Shown: piece after piece, positions 1-5,558 of the stretch | How positions within the stretch are numbered: the stretch's first letter is position 1 | How the letters are laid out: each line of letters starts with the position of its first letter | From: an uncultured Candidatus Saccharibacteria bacterium | GTDB lineage: Bacteria; Patescibacteriota; Saccharimonadia; Saccharimonadales; Saccharimonadaceae | Assembly: GCA_946185175.1 (NCBI GenBank) | Contig: CAMHIH010000003.1 | Location: 1 to 21,484, forward strand | DNA length: 21,484 nucleotides | Direction: 5' to 3' | Notes under the pieces: model-generated | Told to the model about the DNA's origin: nothing | What the model saw: only the letters and a program-made list of their open reading frames with translations | Databases searched by the model: none | Made by a program: the position numbers and the translations under genes

Positions 1-181
1 CCTCCTGACGGTGGTCATGGATGATGGCGCGGTCCATGATGCCCTGGGGATCCTGCGGGTTCAGGCCGCGCGCATGCAACTCATTGCGCAGCTTCTGCCA
101 CTGGGTTCTCTGAGCAGAGGACGGATTGGTGAGCTGAGACAGCTCAACGAACTTGCGGGTTTTTTCTTCGAATGACTTCAT
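1..181 (-). CDS. Small hypothetical protein, 3' end outside window
   Basis: Partial gene: the ATG (complement of 179-181) is present and the frame stays open for 60 codons to the window edge. The product begins MKSFEEKTRKFVELSQL and continues as a soluble, charged, probably helical protein (residues 35-60 include LHARGLNPQDPQGIMDRAI). There is no signal peptide or membrane segment. A very strong ribosome site (GGAGGAGG, complement of 191-198) sits just upstream, behind a structured leader and a consensus promoter at 302-330. Third codon positions are richer in G and C than in argS. I do not recognise the family. Codon-like composition, ribosome site and promoter together make it a convincing gene, but its function is unknown. 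Confidence 0.75.
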   Translation of the reverse strand, partial: MKSFEEKTRKFVELSQLTNPSSAQRTQWQKLRNELHARGLNPQDPQGIMDRAIIHDHRQE

Positions 182-298
182 AGGTTTTAACCTCCTCCTA
201 ATGAACGTGGTTGGGTGCAGACCAACCATTTGCGGGTTCTGTCCACCCGTGGGACAGGATTTTGTCGCCGATAAAAATATGGCGACAAATGCCATATT
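182..298 (-). promoter_or_regulatory. Structured 5' leader with competing hairpins
   Basis: Two hairpins compete for the same bases: TTTGTCGCC (261-269) with GGCGACAAA (281-289), and AATATGGC (276-283) with GCCATATT (291-298). Further on are TGTCC/GGACA around 240-256 and a perfect 7-bp stem TGGTTGG/CCAACCA (208-214 with 222-228). A short palindrome, AGGTTTTAACCT (182-193), touches the ribosome site. The layout resembles a regulatory leader. The 276-298 repeat also overlaps the predicted transcription start and could instead be an operator. No known riboswitch class was recognised. Confidence 0.5.
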
Positions 299-301
299 CA
301 T

Positions 302-330
302 ATTATATCAAATTTGTCTCAAAAAGTCAA
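302..330 (-). promoter_or_regulatory. Sigma-70-type promoter for the gene at 1-181
   Basis: On the minus strand, TTGACT (complement of 325-330), a 17-bp spacer and a perfect TATAAT (complement of 302-307). The predicted start of transcription is near 295, giving a leader of about 113 nt. Confidence 0.8.
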
Positions 331-361
331 ATATCGGCTGGCGTTAAGGTGTAAAAAATGG

Positions 362-367
362 TAAAAT
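362..367 (+). promoter_or_regulatory. Extended -10 element before argS
   Basis: TGG-TAAAAT (359-367) is an extended -10 box with no good -35. Transcription would start near 374, so the ATG at 368 would lie upstream of the message and the ATG at 377 would be nearly leaderless. Confidence 0.5.
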
Positions 368-376
368 ATGGCTACT

Positions 377-2062
377 ATGGATAATCTAAAGGAACAAATC
401 AAAGGAGCCATCAAAAAACTTTACGATGTTGATGATGTGACTGTTGATTTTGCTGAGGTTCCGAGCAATATCGCGGGCGACTATTCAACCAACGTGGCGA
501 TGCGTTTAGCGCGTCAGGCTGGCAAGAATCCCCGTCAAATTGCCGAAGAGATTATCGCAGAGCTGAAAGAAGTCTCGGAGTTTGAGTTTTCGATTGCGGG
601 GCCAGGTTTTATCAATATTGAGATTAGCGGCAAAAGCTTGAAGGCTGAGCTGGAAGAGAAGTGGTCGGAGCATTATGGTGACAACCAAGACGGCGCCGGG
701 CGTCTAGCGATGTCGGAATTTCCGAGCACCAACATCGCGAAGCCATATTCAGTAGGACATTTGCGCCCCGGTACGCAAGGCTGGGCGGCCAAGAAGATTC
801 TTGAGGCAAATGGCTGGAAGGTGATTACAGATAATCATCTGGGCGACGTTGGCACGCCATTTGGGATTTGGGCGACCGGCTTTAAGCGCTCCGGCATCGA
901 TTTTGATAAGGTGACGATTTATGATTTGGGTAACATCTACATCAAGATGAAGGCCGACTTAAAGGAAGAAGAAAAAAATGGCGAGCATGCCTTGGCGGAT
1001 GAGGTGCAAGATTGGCTTTTGAAACTCGAGGCGAAGGACGAAGAAGCCGTGAAATTGTCTGAGCATTTTAAAGAAATTTCGATGAAGCATACGCACGAAG
1101 TAATGGATCGTCTGGGGATTGCAACGGATCTCGAGATGGGCGAAAGTTGCTTCGTGGAGCGTGGCAAACAGGCGGTGGAAGAATATGTCGAAAAAGGTAT
1201 TTTCGAGAAAAACGAAGATGGCTCGGTGATTTGCCGCTTAGATGAATACGGAATCGACGTACCAATGTTGATGCTGAAGAGTAACGGTACGGCACTATAC
1301 GCGACAAATGATTTGGGTTGTATGTTATATCGCGCAGAAAATATTCACCCAGATAAGGTGGTTTATTGTGCGGGCGGTGAGCAGAAATTTTATTTCGAGC
1401 AATTGTTTGCACTTGGCAAGAAAATCGGTATACCGCAAGAGAATATTCATCTGTATTTTGGCATGATTGACCAGATTTCGCCGGAAGGGAAGCGCGAAAA
1501 GATGTCGAGTCGGAAGGGTGTGGTCTTGATGGAAGAATTGTTGGATGACGCCGAAAAGCGTGTACGCGAAAATTTTGATAAAGAAATCGACGATGAGGAC
1601 ATCAAGAAAGTCGCAGTTGGCGCAATTAAATACTCTGATTTCGTAGCGGATCGCAAGACGGGAATTCTGTATGACCCGGATAAGATTTTTGCCTTAACGG
1701 GGCAATCAGGGCCATTTTGCCAGTATGCCGATGTGCGGATGCGCCGAATTTTGGTGAAAAATGCTGATTTTGAGCGGGTTGACTTTGCAGACTACGATTT
1801 TGCAGAGGAAAAAGAAATTTTGCAACTATTGCTCAAATTCCCAGATTTGGTGCGGAGTGTTTGCGAGAAGTTTGAAATGCACAAGATTGCAGCTTTCTGC
1901 TTCGAATTGGCGCAAAGTTTGAATCGTTATTACGAAAAAGCACCAATTTCGACAGCAGAAGACAATGTGAAGTCGGCGCGTCTCTGGATGATAGAGAAGG
2001 CGGATGCCGTGATGACGCGGGCGCTCGATCTGCTAGGGATTGAAATTCCGGCAAAAATGTAG
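377..2062 (+). CDS. argS: Arginyl-tRNA synthetase
   Basis: Charges tRNA-Arg with arginine in the cytoplasm; class I aminoacyl-tRNA synthetase. Order of domains: N-terminal Arg-S domain (residues about 1-85), Rossmann core with NIAKPYSVGHLRPGTQGW as the HIGH region (about 115), the signature around ITDNHLGDVGTPFG, KMSSRKG as the KMSKS loop (near 380), and an anticodon-binding DALR domain starting at QYADVRMRRIL. The 561-residue length is normal. The first His of HIGH is Ser, a variant I recall from Firmicutes ArgRS; the usual GHLRSTIIG is here GHLRPGTQG, which is less common. I chose the ATG at 377 because the in-frame ATG at 368 abuts the -10 box; there is no Shine-Dalgarno site for either. 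Identity is secure, the start less so. Confidence 0.96.
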   Translation: MDNLKEQIKGAIKKLYDVDDVTVDFAEVPSNIAGDYSTNVAMRLARQAGKNPRQIAEEIIAELKEVSEFEFSIAGPGFINIEISGKSLKAELEEKWSEHYGDNQDGAGRLAMSEFPSTNIAKPYSVGHLRPGTQGWAAKKILEANGWKVITDNHLGDVGTPFGIWATGFKRSGIDFDKVTIYDLGNIYIKMKADLKEEEKNGEHALADEVQDWLLKLEAKDEEAVKLSEHFKEISMKHTHEVMDRLGIATDLEMGESCFVERGKQAVEEYVEKGIFEKNEDGSVICRLDEYGIDVPMLMLKSNGTALYATNDLGCMLYRAENIHPDKVVYCAGGEQKFYFEQLFALGKKIGIPQENIHLYFGMIDQISPEGKREKMSSRKGVVLMEELLDDAEKRVRENFDKEIDDEDIKKVAVGAIKYSDFVADRKTGILYDPDKIFALTGQSGPFCQYADVRMRRILVKNADFERVDFADYDFAEEKEILQLLLKFPDLVRSVCEKFEMHKIAAFCFELAQSLNRYYEKAPISTAEDNVKSARLWMIEKADAVMTRALDLLGIEIPAKM

Positions 2063-2084
2063 GAATAAGGGATAATAATTGACA

Positions 2085-2120
2085 AATAGCCACGATTACG
2101 CTCGTGGCTATTGACTTTTT
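2085..2120 (+). terminator. Terminator of argS (or operator of the next promoter)
   Basis: Perfect 11-bp inverted repeat AATAGCCACGA / TCGTGGCTATT with a 6-nt loop, followed by GAC and a run of six T. Its right arm overlaps the -35 box of the next promoter, and TTGAC occurs on both sides of it, so it could also bind a regulator. Confidence 0.65.
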
Positions 2121-2139
2121 TGACGTTTTGTGTTACATT
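2111..2139 (+). promoter_or_regulatory. Promoter for the gene at 2364
   Basis: TTGACT (2111-2116), a 17-bp spacer and TACATT (2134-2139) preceded by TG, so also an extended -10. Predicted start near 2146, leaving a leader of about 218 nt before the ATG. Confidence 0.75.
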
Positions 2140-2145
2140 AGAACT

Positions 2146-2363
2146 ATCAGTTTGCATAAGCAGATTGATAGAACATTAAATCTATCGGTTTACCATAAAG
2201 TTTCTTCTTTGTTTATCTGTTGCTCGAAGGCAGCTTTCCCTGAGGGGGAGAGAAAGCTGTCTTTGAGCACCCCATGCTCTATGACGGAAGTGCGCTCACA
2301 CACGGCGTGCAATCTCTTGCCAAAACGGCATGAGGAAACCACAGTTTAAGGAGGAACCGAACT
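2146..2363 (+). promoter_or_regulatory. Long structured 5' leader or small RNA
   Basis: This stretch has no convincing reading frame. It holds a 17-bp stem: 2222-2238 pairs with 2252-2268 through 15 Watson-Crick and two G-U pairs, with a purine-rich 13-nt loop. The G-U pairs would be A-C mismatches on the other strand, so the plus strand is the likely functional RNA. A second hairpin, CTCTTGCC/GGCATGAG with one mismatch, lies near 2320-2340. CTATCAG and CTATCGG recur near 2144 and 2182. The region ends in AAGGAGG before the ATG. It could be a cis-regulatory leader or an independent RNA; no known family was recognised. Confidence 0.5.
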
Positions 2364-2660
2364 ATGAGTAGAGTTATCGTGAAAAATGCAACCAGAGACG
2401 ACATGAGATGGATGGAGATTTTCTCCAACTATCAGGCCATCGAGGCCATTACCGATGCCCGCATCAGGGTCATTGCGGATAACTACCGCTACGACTTGAA
2501 CGTGGCCGAGATGGACCACAGCGAGTATCGTATAAGAGCTCTCCGCGAGGGGGCCTTGAAGGCGGGAGTGCCTAGGGGCTATGCCGACTACTATGCCGAC
2601 AAGGCTCTGTGGGCCATTGGCTGCAAGGCTAAGGCCTCATTCGCTGCTGCTGCCGCATAA
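2364..2660 (+). CDS. Small hypothetical protein, GC-rich orphan
   Basis: A 98-residue soluble protein with no signal peptide or membrane helix. It is rich in Ala, Asp, Arg and Tyr, with a middle segment ADNYRYDLNVAEMDH and an alanine tail (AAAAA at the end). The ATG follows AAGGAGGAACCGAACT, a strong Shine-Dalgarno site. Codon choice (GCC, AAC, GAG, CGC, some AGG) differs clearly from the neighbouring argS and mscL. It has its own promoter, a 218-nt leader and two strong terminators, so it forms a single-gene unit. The family is not recognised. Its composition may reflect transfer or unusually high expression; the sequence alone does not decide between them. Confidence 0.75.
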   Translation: MSRVIVKNATRDDMRWMEIFSNYQAIEAITDARIRVIADNYRYDLNVAEMDHSEYRIRALREGALKAGVPRGYADYYADKALWAIGCKAKASFAAAAA

Positions 2661-2672
2661 CGCCGATAGATT

Positions 2673-2747
2673 GCCCCGGAAAGGCGCTTTGCGCCTGAAG
2701 GGGCTCAGCCCCGGAACCATTTAAAGGCTCCGGGGCCTTCTATTTTT
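2673..2747 (+). terminator. Composite GC-rich terminator region
   Basis: A nested hairpin, GCCCC..AGGCGC-TTT-GCGCCT..GGGGC (2673-2704), is followed by a terminator stem GCCCCGGA (2708-2715) with TCCGGGGC (2729-2736) and a T-rich tail. The GGGGC at 2700-2704 can also pair with the GCCCC at 2708-2712, so the two structures can compete. Confidence 0.8.
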
Positions 2748-2774
2748 CGCAATTAAATAACAAACAAAAAAATT

Positions 2775-2798
2775 GCCCCCTCGATTGAGGGGGCTTTT
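2775..2798. terminator. Bidirectional terminator between convergent genes
   Basis: GCCCCCTC-GATT-GAGGGGGC with TTTT on the right and a run of A on the left. It can end transcripts from both the gene at 2364 and the minus-strand gene at 2813. Confidence 0.85.
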
Positions 2799-2812
2799 CC
2801 ATTCCTGGAGGA

Positions 2813-3391
2813 TTAGTACGCAAGCTGATCGACCAGATCATCTGCGTAATTGTAAAAACTGAAGTCACATCCGACTTCTTTATTAAAGGGCAGATAATTA
2901 TAGACGGTTTTGGCCAGATCCTGGTCCTTGTCCATGTTGATTATGGCAAAAATATACAGAATCAGCGCAGCCATCATTATACCCTTATCGCTCTTGGCAT
3001 TATCATAGTAGCCGACGGCCACTATTCTACCATCCCCCTGAGCATATACGGCGTTGTTGCCGCGGTCGTCTCGGCGGACACGAAGTTCTGCCGGTGACAG
3101 ATTATCATCCGGTGTATTTTCCGTTACGAAGTCCCTGAGTCCGAGCATGACGTCTGCCTTGCTGCGATCGGGTGCTTCGCCGTCGAGTCCAGCGAACTGG
3201 ATCAACGTTTCTTCTCCCTTGGAGAACTCGGCGATGTTGACGTAATCATTATTGTCACCACCGCGAAGCTCCTCGAAGAGTTCCTTAATCACGTCCTTTC
3301 CAGGTACGAGATGCCAGTATCCACTCTTATCGACCTCGAGGTGATCGAAAGCTTTTCCTTTGTTTCTGAATTTGAAAATTCTTGCACTCAT
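2813..3391 (-). CDS. Hypothetical protein, 192 residues
   Basis: The start MSARIFKFRNKGKAFDHL follows AAAGGAGGAAATCATC, a clear Shine-Dalgarno site. The protein is acidic and mostly soluble. A single hydrophobic stretch (about residues 140-152, MMAALILYIFAIIN) is too short and too internal to be a sure membrane anchor. The N-terminal part carries KSGYWHLVPGKDVIKELFEE; the C-terminal part ends YNYADDLVDQLAY. It has a consensus promoter shared head to head with mscL, a leader of about 80 nt, and a terminator after its stop. I recognise no family or catalytic motif. Like the genes at 1-181 and 2364-2660 it is a single-gene unit with a strong promoter and ribosome site. Confidence 0.75.
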   Translation of the reverse strand: MSARIFKFRNKGKAFDHLEVDKSGYWHLVPGKDVIKELFEELRGGDNNDYVNIAEFSKGEETLIQFAGLDGEAPDRSKADVMLGLRDFVTENTPDDNLSPAELRVRRDDRGNNAVYAQGDGRIVAVGYYDNAKSDKGIMMAALILYIFAIINMDKDQDLAKTVYNYLPFNKEVGCDFSFYNYADDLVDQLAY

Positions 3392-3478
3392 GATGATTTC
3401 CTCCTTTTCAATGTGCCATACATGCGTTCATGTGCTTTCATGCATCAAAATTTTTGTCTCGTGGATAAAGACGACTAT

Positions 3479-3507
3479 ATTTTATCATACATAAGCAAAA
3501 TTGTCAA
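3479..3507 (-). promoter_or_regulatory. Promoter for the gene at 2813-3391
   Basis: Minus strand TTGACA (complement of 3502-3507), 17-bp spacer, TAAAAT (complement of 3479-3484). The leader contains two copies of a 10-bp sequence, TGCGTTCATG and TGCTTTCATG, near 3423-3443. Confidence 0.8.
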
Positions 3508-3529
3508 GGGCAGGGAAACGTGGTATAGT
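3501..3529 (+). promoter_or_regulatory. Promoter for mscL
   Basis: TTGTCA (3501-3506), 17-bp spacer, TATAGT (3524-3529) preceded by TGG. Its -35 shares five bases with the -35 of the opposing promoter at 3479-3507. Confidence 0.75.
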
Positions 3530-3564
3530 AAAAGTAAATAAGAGTTAAAAAGGAAGGTTTTTCT

Positions 3565-3960
3565 ATGGCGAAAGCTAAAATTTCTAAGGAAGATGCAGCC
3601 GCAAAGTCAAAAGAGTTGGCTTCGGCTAGTATCGGCAAATTCAAGGGTGGCGCAAGCGGCTTTATGACTTTCATTAAAGAGCAAAATGTGGTCGGCTTAG
3701 CGGTAGGTTTGGTACTTGGTACTGCAGCTGGCGCACTCGTCAATTCTTTGATTAATAACGTAATCATGCCACCACTTGGCTTCTTGCTGGGTTCCGCAGA
3801 GGGTATTAAGGGTTTGACGGCCGTGCTTGGCACAACGCCAACTGGTGAAGTTGCGGTTTTGCGTTATGGTGAATTCGTTAACGATTTGATTAATTTCTTG
3901 GTTTTGGCTTTGGTTATCTACATTGTCGTAAAAGCTCTTAAACTCGATATTAAGAAATAA
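3565..3960 (+). CDS. mscL: Large-conductance mechanosensitive channel MscL
   Basis: A membrane channel that opens under stretch and releases solutes after osmotic downshock; the family works as a homopentamer. The 131-residue product has an N-terminal charged and Ala/Lys-rich extension (residues 1-27), then the family core FIKEQNVVGLAVGLVLGTAA (TM1, about 36-60), the conserved NNVIMPPLGFLLG (about 66-78), a periplasmic loop, and TM2 FLVLALVIYIVVKAL (about 111-126). The length is normal. The start follows AAGGAAGG. orn begins six bases after the stop, so the two may share a message. Confidence 0.95.
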   Translation: MAKAKISKEDAAAKSKELASASIGKFKGGASGFMTFIKEQNVVGLAVGLVLGTAAGALVNSLINNVIMPPLGFLLGSAEGIKGLTAVLGTTPTGEVAVLRYGEFVNDLINFLVLALVIYIVVKALKLDIKK

Positions 3961-3966
3961 TTGCAT

Positions 3967-4500
3967 ATGGCGAAGAAAAAAACTGGAGTTTTGTTGTGGG
4001 TGGACCTCGAAATGACGGGTTTATCGCCAGAAGAGGATCGCATTTTGGAAGTCGCCGCGATTGCGACGGATTGGGATTTAAACGAGCTGGAAACTTATAC
4101 TGCTATTGTGAAAGTTGACGAAGAGTTGATGAAAACGCGAATGGTGGGTGAGTTCTGGGAGAAAAACAAAGAATCCTATGATGCCTTAGTGGCGCAAAAT
4201 GCGGATGGCAAGTCAGCGTCGGTAGTAGAAAAAGAACTGATGCATTTTGTGGATCGAAATTTTGATGACGTAGTGTACTTAGCCGGTAATTCGATTCATC
4301 AGGATCGCAAGTTTATTGAACGCGAGTGGCCGAAGCTAAACAAGAAGTTGCATTATCGCATGTTGGACGTGAGCGCCTGGAAAGTCTATTTTGAAGGTGC
4401 TCTACATAAACATTTCACGAAGCCGGAAAACCATCGCGCGCTAGATGATATTCGAGGTAGTATGGAGGAGTTGAAATGGTACTTGAAGACCGTATCGTAG
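3967..4500 (+). CDS. orn: Oligoribonuclease (DEDDh 3'-5' exonuclease)
   Basis: Degrades very short RNA oligonucleotides to mononucleotides, the last step of mRNA turnover. The 177-residue product shows the DEDDh active site: D and E in WVDLEMTGL (residues 12-20), D in NSIHQDRKFIE, and H and D in ENHRALDDI near the C-terminus. Length and motif order match bacterial Orn. I chose the ATG at 3967; an upstream TTG at 3961 would add only MH. There is no Shine-Dalgarno site. AATAAT at 3956-3961 could act as a -10 for leaderless expression, or it may be read from the mscL message. The last 25 bases overlap the next gene. Confidence 0.95.
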   Translation: MAKKKTGVLLWVDLEMTGLSPEEDRILEVAAIATDWDLNELETYTAIVKVDEELMKTRMVGEFWEKNKESYDALVAQNADGKSASVVEKELMHFVDRNFDDVVYLAGNSIHQDRKFIEREWPKLNKKLHYRMLDVSAWKVYFEGALHKHFTKPENHRALDDIRGSMEELKWYLKTVS

Positions 4501-4808
4501 AATACATTCAGCATCTCGATGGCATAAGTGAGCAAGAGCAACGCGATAAAAACGACAAAGTTTTGCGGGTGTTCTATCGCGGCGAACGGATTGCTTTGGT
4601 GATTGAGAAAGATACTGCGCCACTTAGGATTGAGTTGCGTTGCGACTATAAACTGTCGAAAACTCTGCAAGAGCGCTACGAAAGCGTAATGGAGAGTCGC
4701 TCGCTGGGGCGTAATGGCATTGAAGTTATTTGTTCTGGACAGCTAAGCGATGATGAAATTATCGATTTAGTGCGACATAGCTACGAACAGTCTGCAGTTG
4801 AGGCGTAA
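4476..4808 (+). CDS. MmcQ/YjbR-like protein
   Basis: A 110-residue soluble protein. The C-terminal half resembles the MmcQ/YjbR fold family (a double-wing DNA-binding-like fold whose role is poorly known): a short LRCDYKLSKTLQERY segment, then GIEVICSGQLSDDEIIDLV and HSYEQ, matching the family ending W..V.LdG.lpDdEl..Li..SYe. It starts inside orn, with its ribosome site GGAGGAG (4463-4469) in the orn coding sequence, so translation is probably coupled. A bidirectional terminator follows the stop. The family assignment rests on the C-terminal motif only. Confidence 0.75.
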   Translation: MVLEDRIVEYIQHLDGISEQEQRDKNDKVLRVFYRGERIALVIEKDTAPLRIELRCDYKLSKTLQERYESVMESRSLGRNGIEVICSGQLSDDEIIDLVRHSYEQSAVEA

Positions 4809-4838
4809 AAAAATTCCTCCGTTTGGAGGAATTTTTTG
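4807..4838. terminator. Bidirectional terminator
   Basis: AATTCCTCC-GTTT-GGAGGAATT flanked by A and T runs on both sides, between the converging genes ending at 4808 and 4844. Confidence 0.9.
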
Positions 4839-4843
4839 TTGAC

Positions 4844-5461
4844 TTACTTGTAGTCGGTGTAGTTTTTGTATAACTTTTGGAGCTCAATAAGCTCTGTTTT
4901 AAAGTTGTTCAAAACGCTAGATAATTCAACGTTAGTAGATGCCGTCAAGGCCTCTTCGTTCATGGATAATAGAACGGACACTTGGTAGTACATGGTTGCG
5001 GCATAGACTTCGTCGAGCGTGCCGTTGAGATAGCCTGTATTGAGTTGGCTCTCAATGGTGTAATTGTTTTTAGATTCTTCTTCGGTAACTTCACTTGATA
5101 ATACAAGCGGATCAAAGCCGGCCGTAGTCGTCATGCCGCTATAAGTGCTATTGAAAGAATCGACGGTTGATTTGAAGGTGCTGTTGTATTGACGTAGTGT
5201 AGATGATTTGAGTTTCTGGTCGTACAGCACCAATGGTCCGCTTTCTTGTACGAGATTAGTGGCACGAGCATAAAGAGCCTCGTACTTTTGGGTGATTTTG
5301 CTGTTATTGGAGTTAAGCATAGCGATAACTACGAAAATCAAAATAATTGCAACAATGCCTGCGGCGAGTAATTTAATGATAGCCGGCGTTAAGAGAGGTT
5401 TGCCCGGCATAGCTTTTTTGTCTTTAACGGCAATTTGATCAAGATACGCTTTATTATCCAT
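4844..5461 (-). CDS. Membrane-anchored hypothetical protein
   Basis: A 205-residue protein starting MDNKAYLDQIAVKDKKAM. After a short lysine-rich cytoplasmic tail, one transmembrane helix (residues about 28-49, IKLLAAGIVAIILIFVVIAM) leads to an outside domain of about 155 residues rich in Ser, Thr, Asn and Tyr. That domain is predicted largely helical, with TMYYQVSVLLSMNEEAL near residue 165. No catalytic motif is visible. I placed the start at 5461 rather than at an upstream ATG at 5506, because a perfect extended -10 (TGT-TATAAT) ends exactly seven bases before it, predicting a leaderless message. The gene is divergent from dnaG. Function unknown; the topology suggests a surface-exposed protein. 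Confidence 0.75.
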   Translation of the reverse strand: MDNKAYLDQIAVKDKKAMPGKPLLTPAIIKLLAAGIVAIILIFVVIAMLNSNNSKITQKYEALYARATNLVQESGPLVLYDQKLKSSTLRQYNSTFKSTVDSFNSTYSGMTTTAGFDPLVLSSEVTEEESKNNYTIESQLNTGYLNGTLDEVYAATMYYQVSVLLSMNEEALTASTNVELSSVLNNFKTELIELQKLYKNYTDYK

Positions 5462-5467
5462 AAGGAA

Positions 5468-5473
5468 ATTATA
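5468..5473 (-). promoter_or_regulatory. Extended -10 of the gene at 4844-5461
   Basis: TGT-TATAAT on the minus strand. The expected transcription start falls on the A of the ATG at 5461. Confidence 0.65.
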
Positions 5474-5545
5474 ACATAAGCCGTTTGGATTATTAGAAAA
5501 AGTCAAGAGTTGTGGTGATGGGGTGCCTTATCTGATAAGTAATGG

Positions 5546-5551
5546 TATAAT
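5546..5551 (+). promoter_or_regulatory. Extended -10 of dnaG
   Basis: TGG-TATAAT. The predicted start is at 5558, one base before the dnaG ATG at 5559, so the message is expected to be leaderless. No good -35 is visible. Confidence 0.65.
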
Positions 5552-5558
5552 TTTAGAT

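Noticed and set aside
1068..1412. A 114-codon minus-strand frame inside argS
   Set aside because: It lies wholly within a firmly identified gene and lacks a promoter, a ribosome site and any protein-like motif.
2146..2363. tmRNA, 6S RNA, RNase P RNA or SRP RNA in the long leader
   Set aside because: None of the conserved core sequences that I know for these RNAs is visible, and the stretch runs straight into a ribosome site.
5503..5558. An upstream start for dnaG at 5523
   Set aside because: The added residues do not resemble primases and the perfect TATAAT box would lie inside the gene; the ATG at 5559 fits both the family and the promoter.
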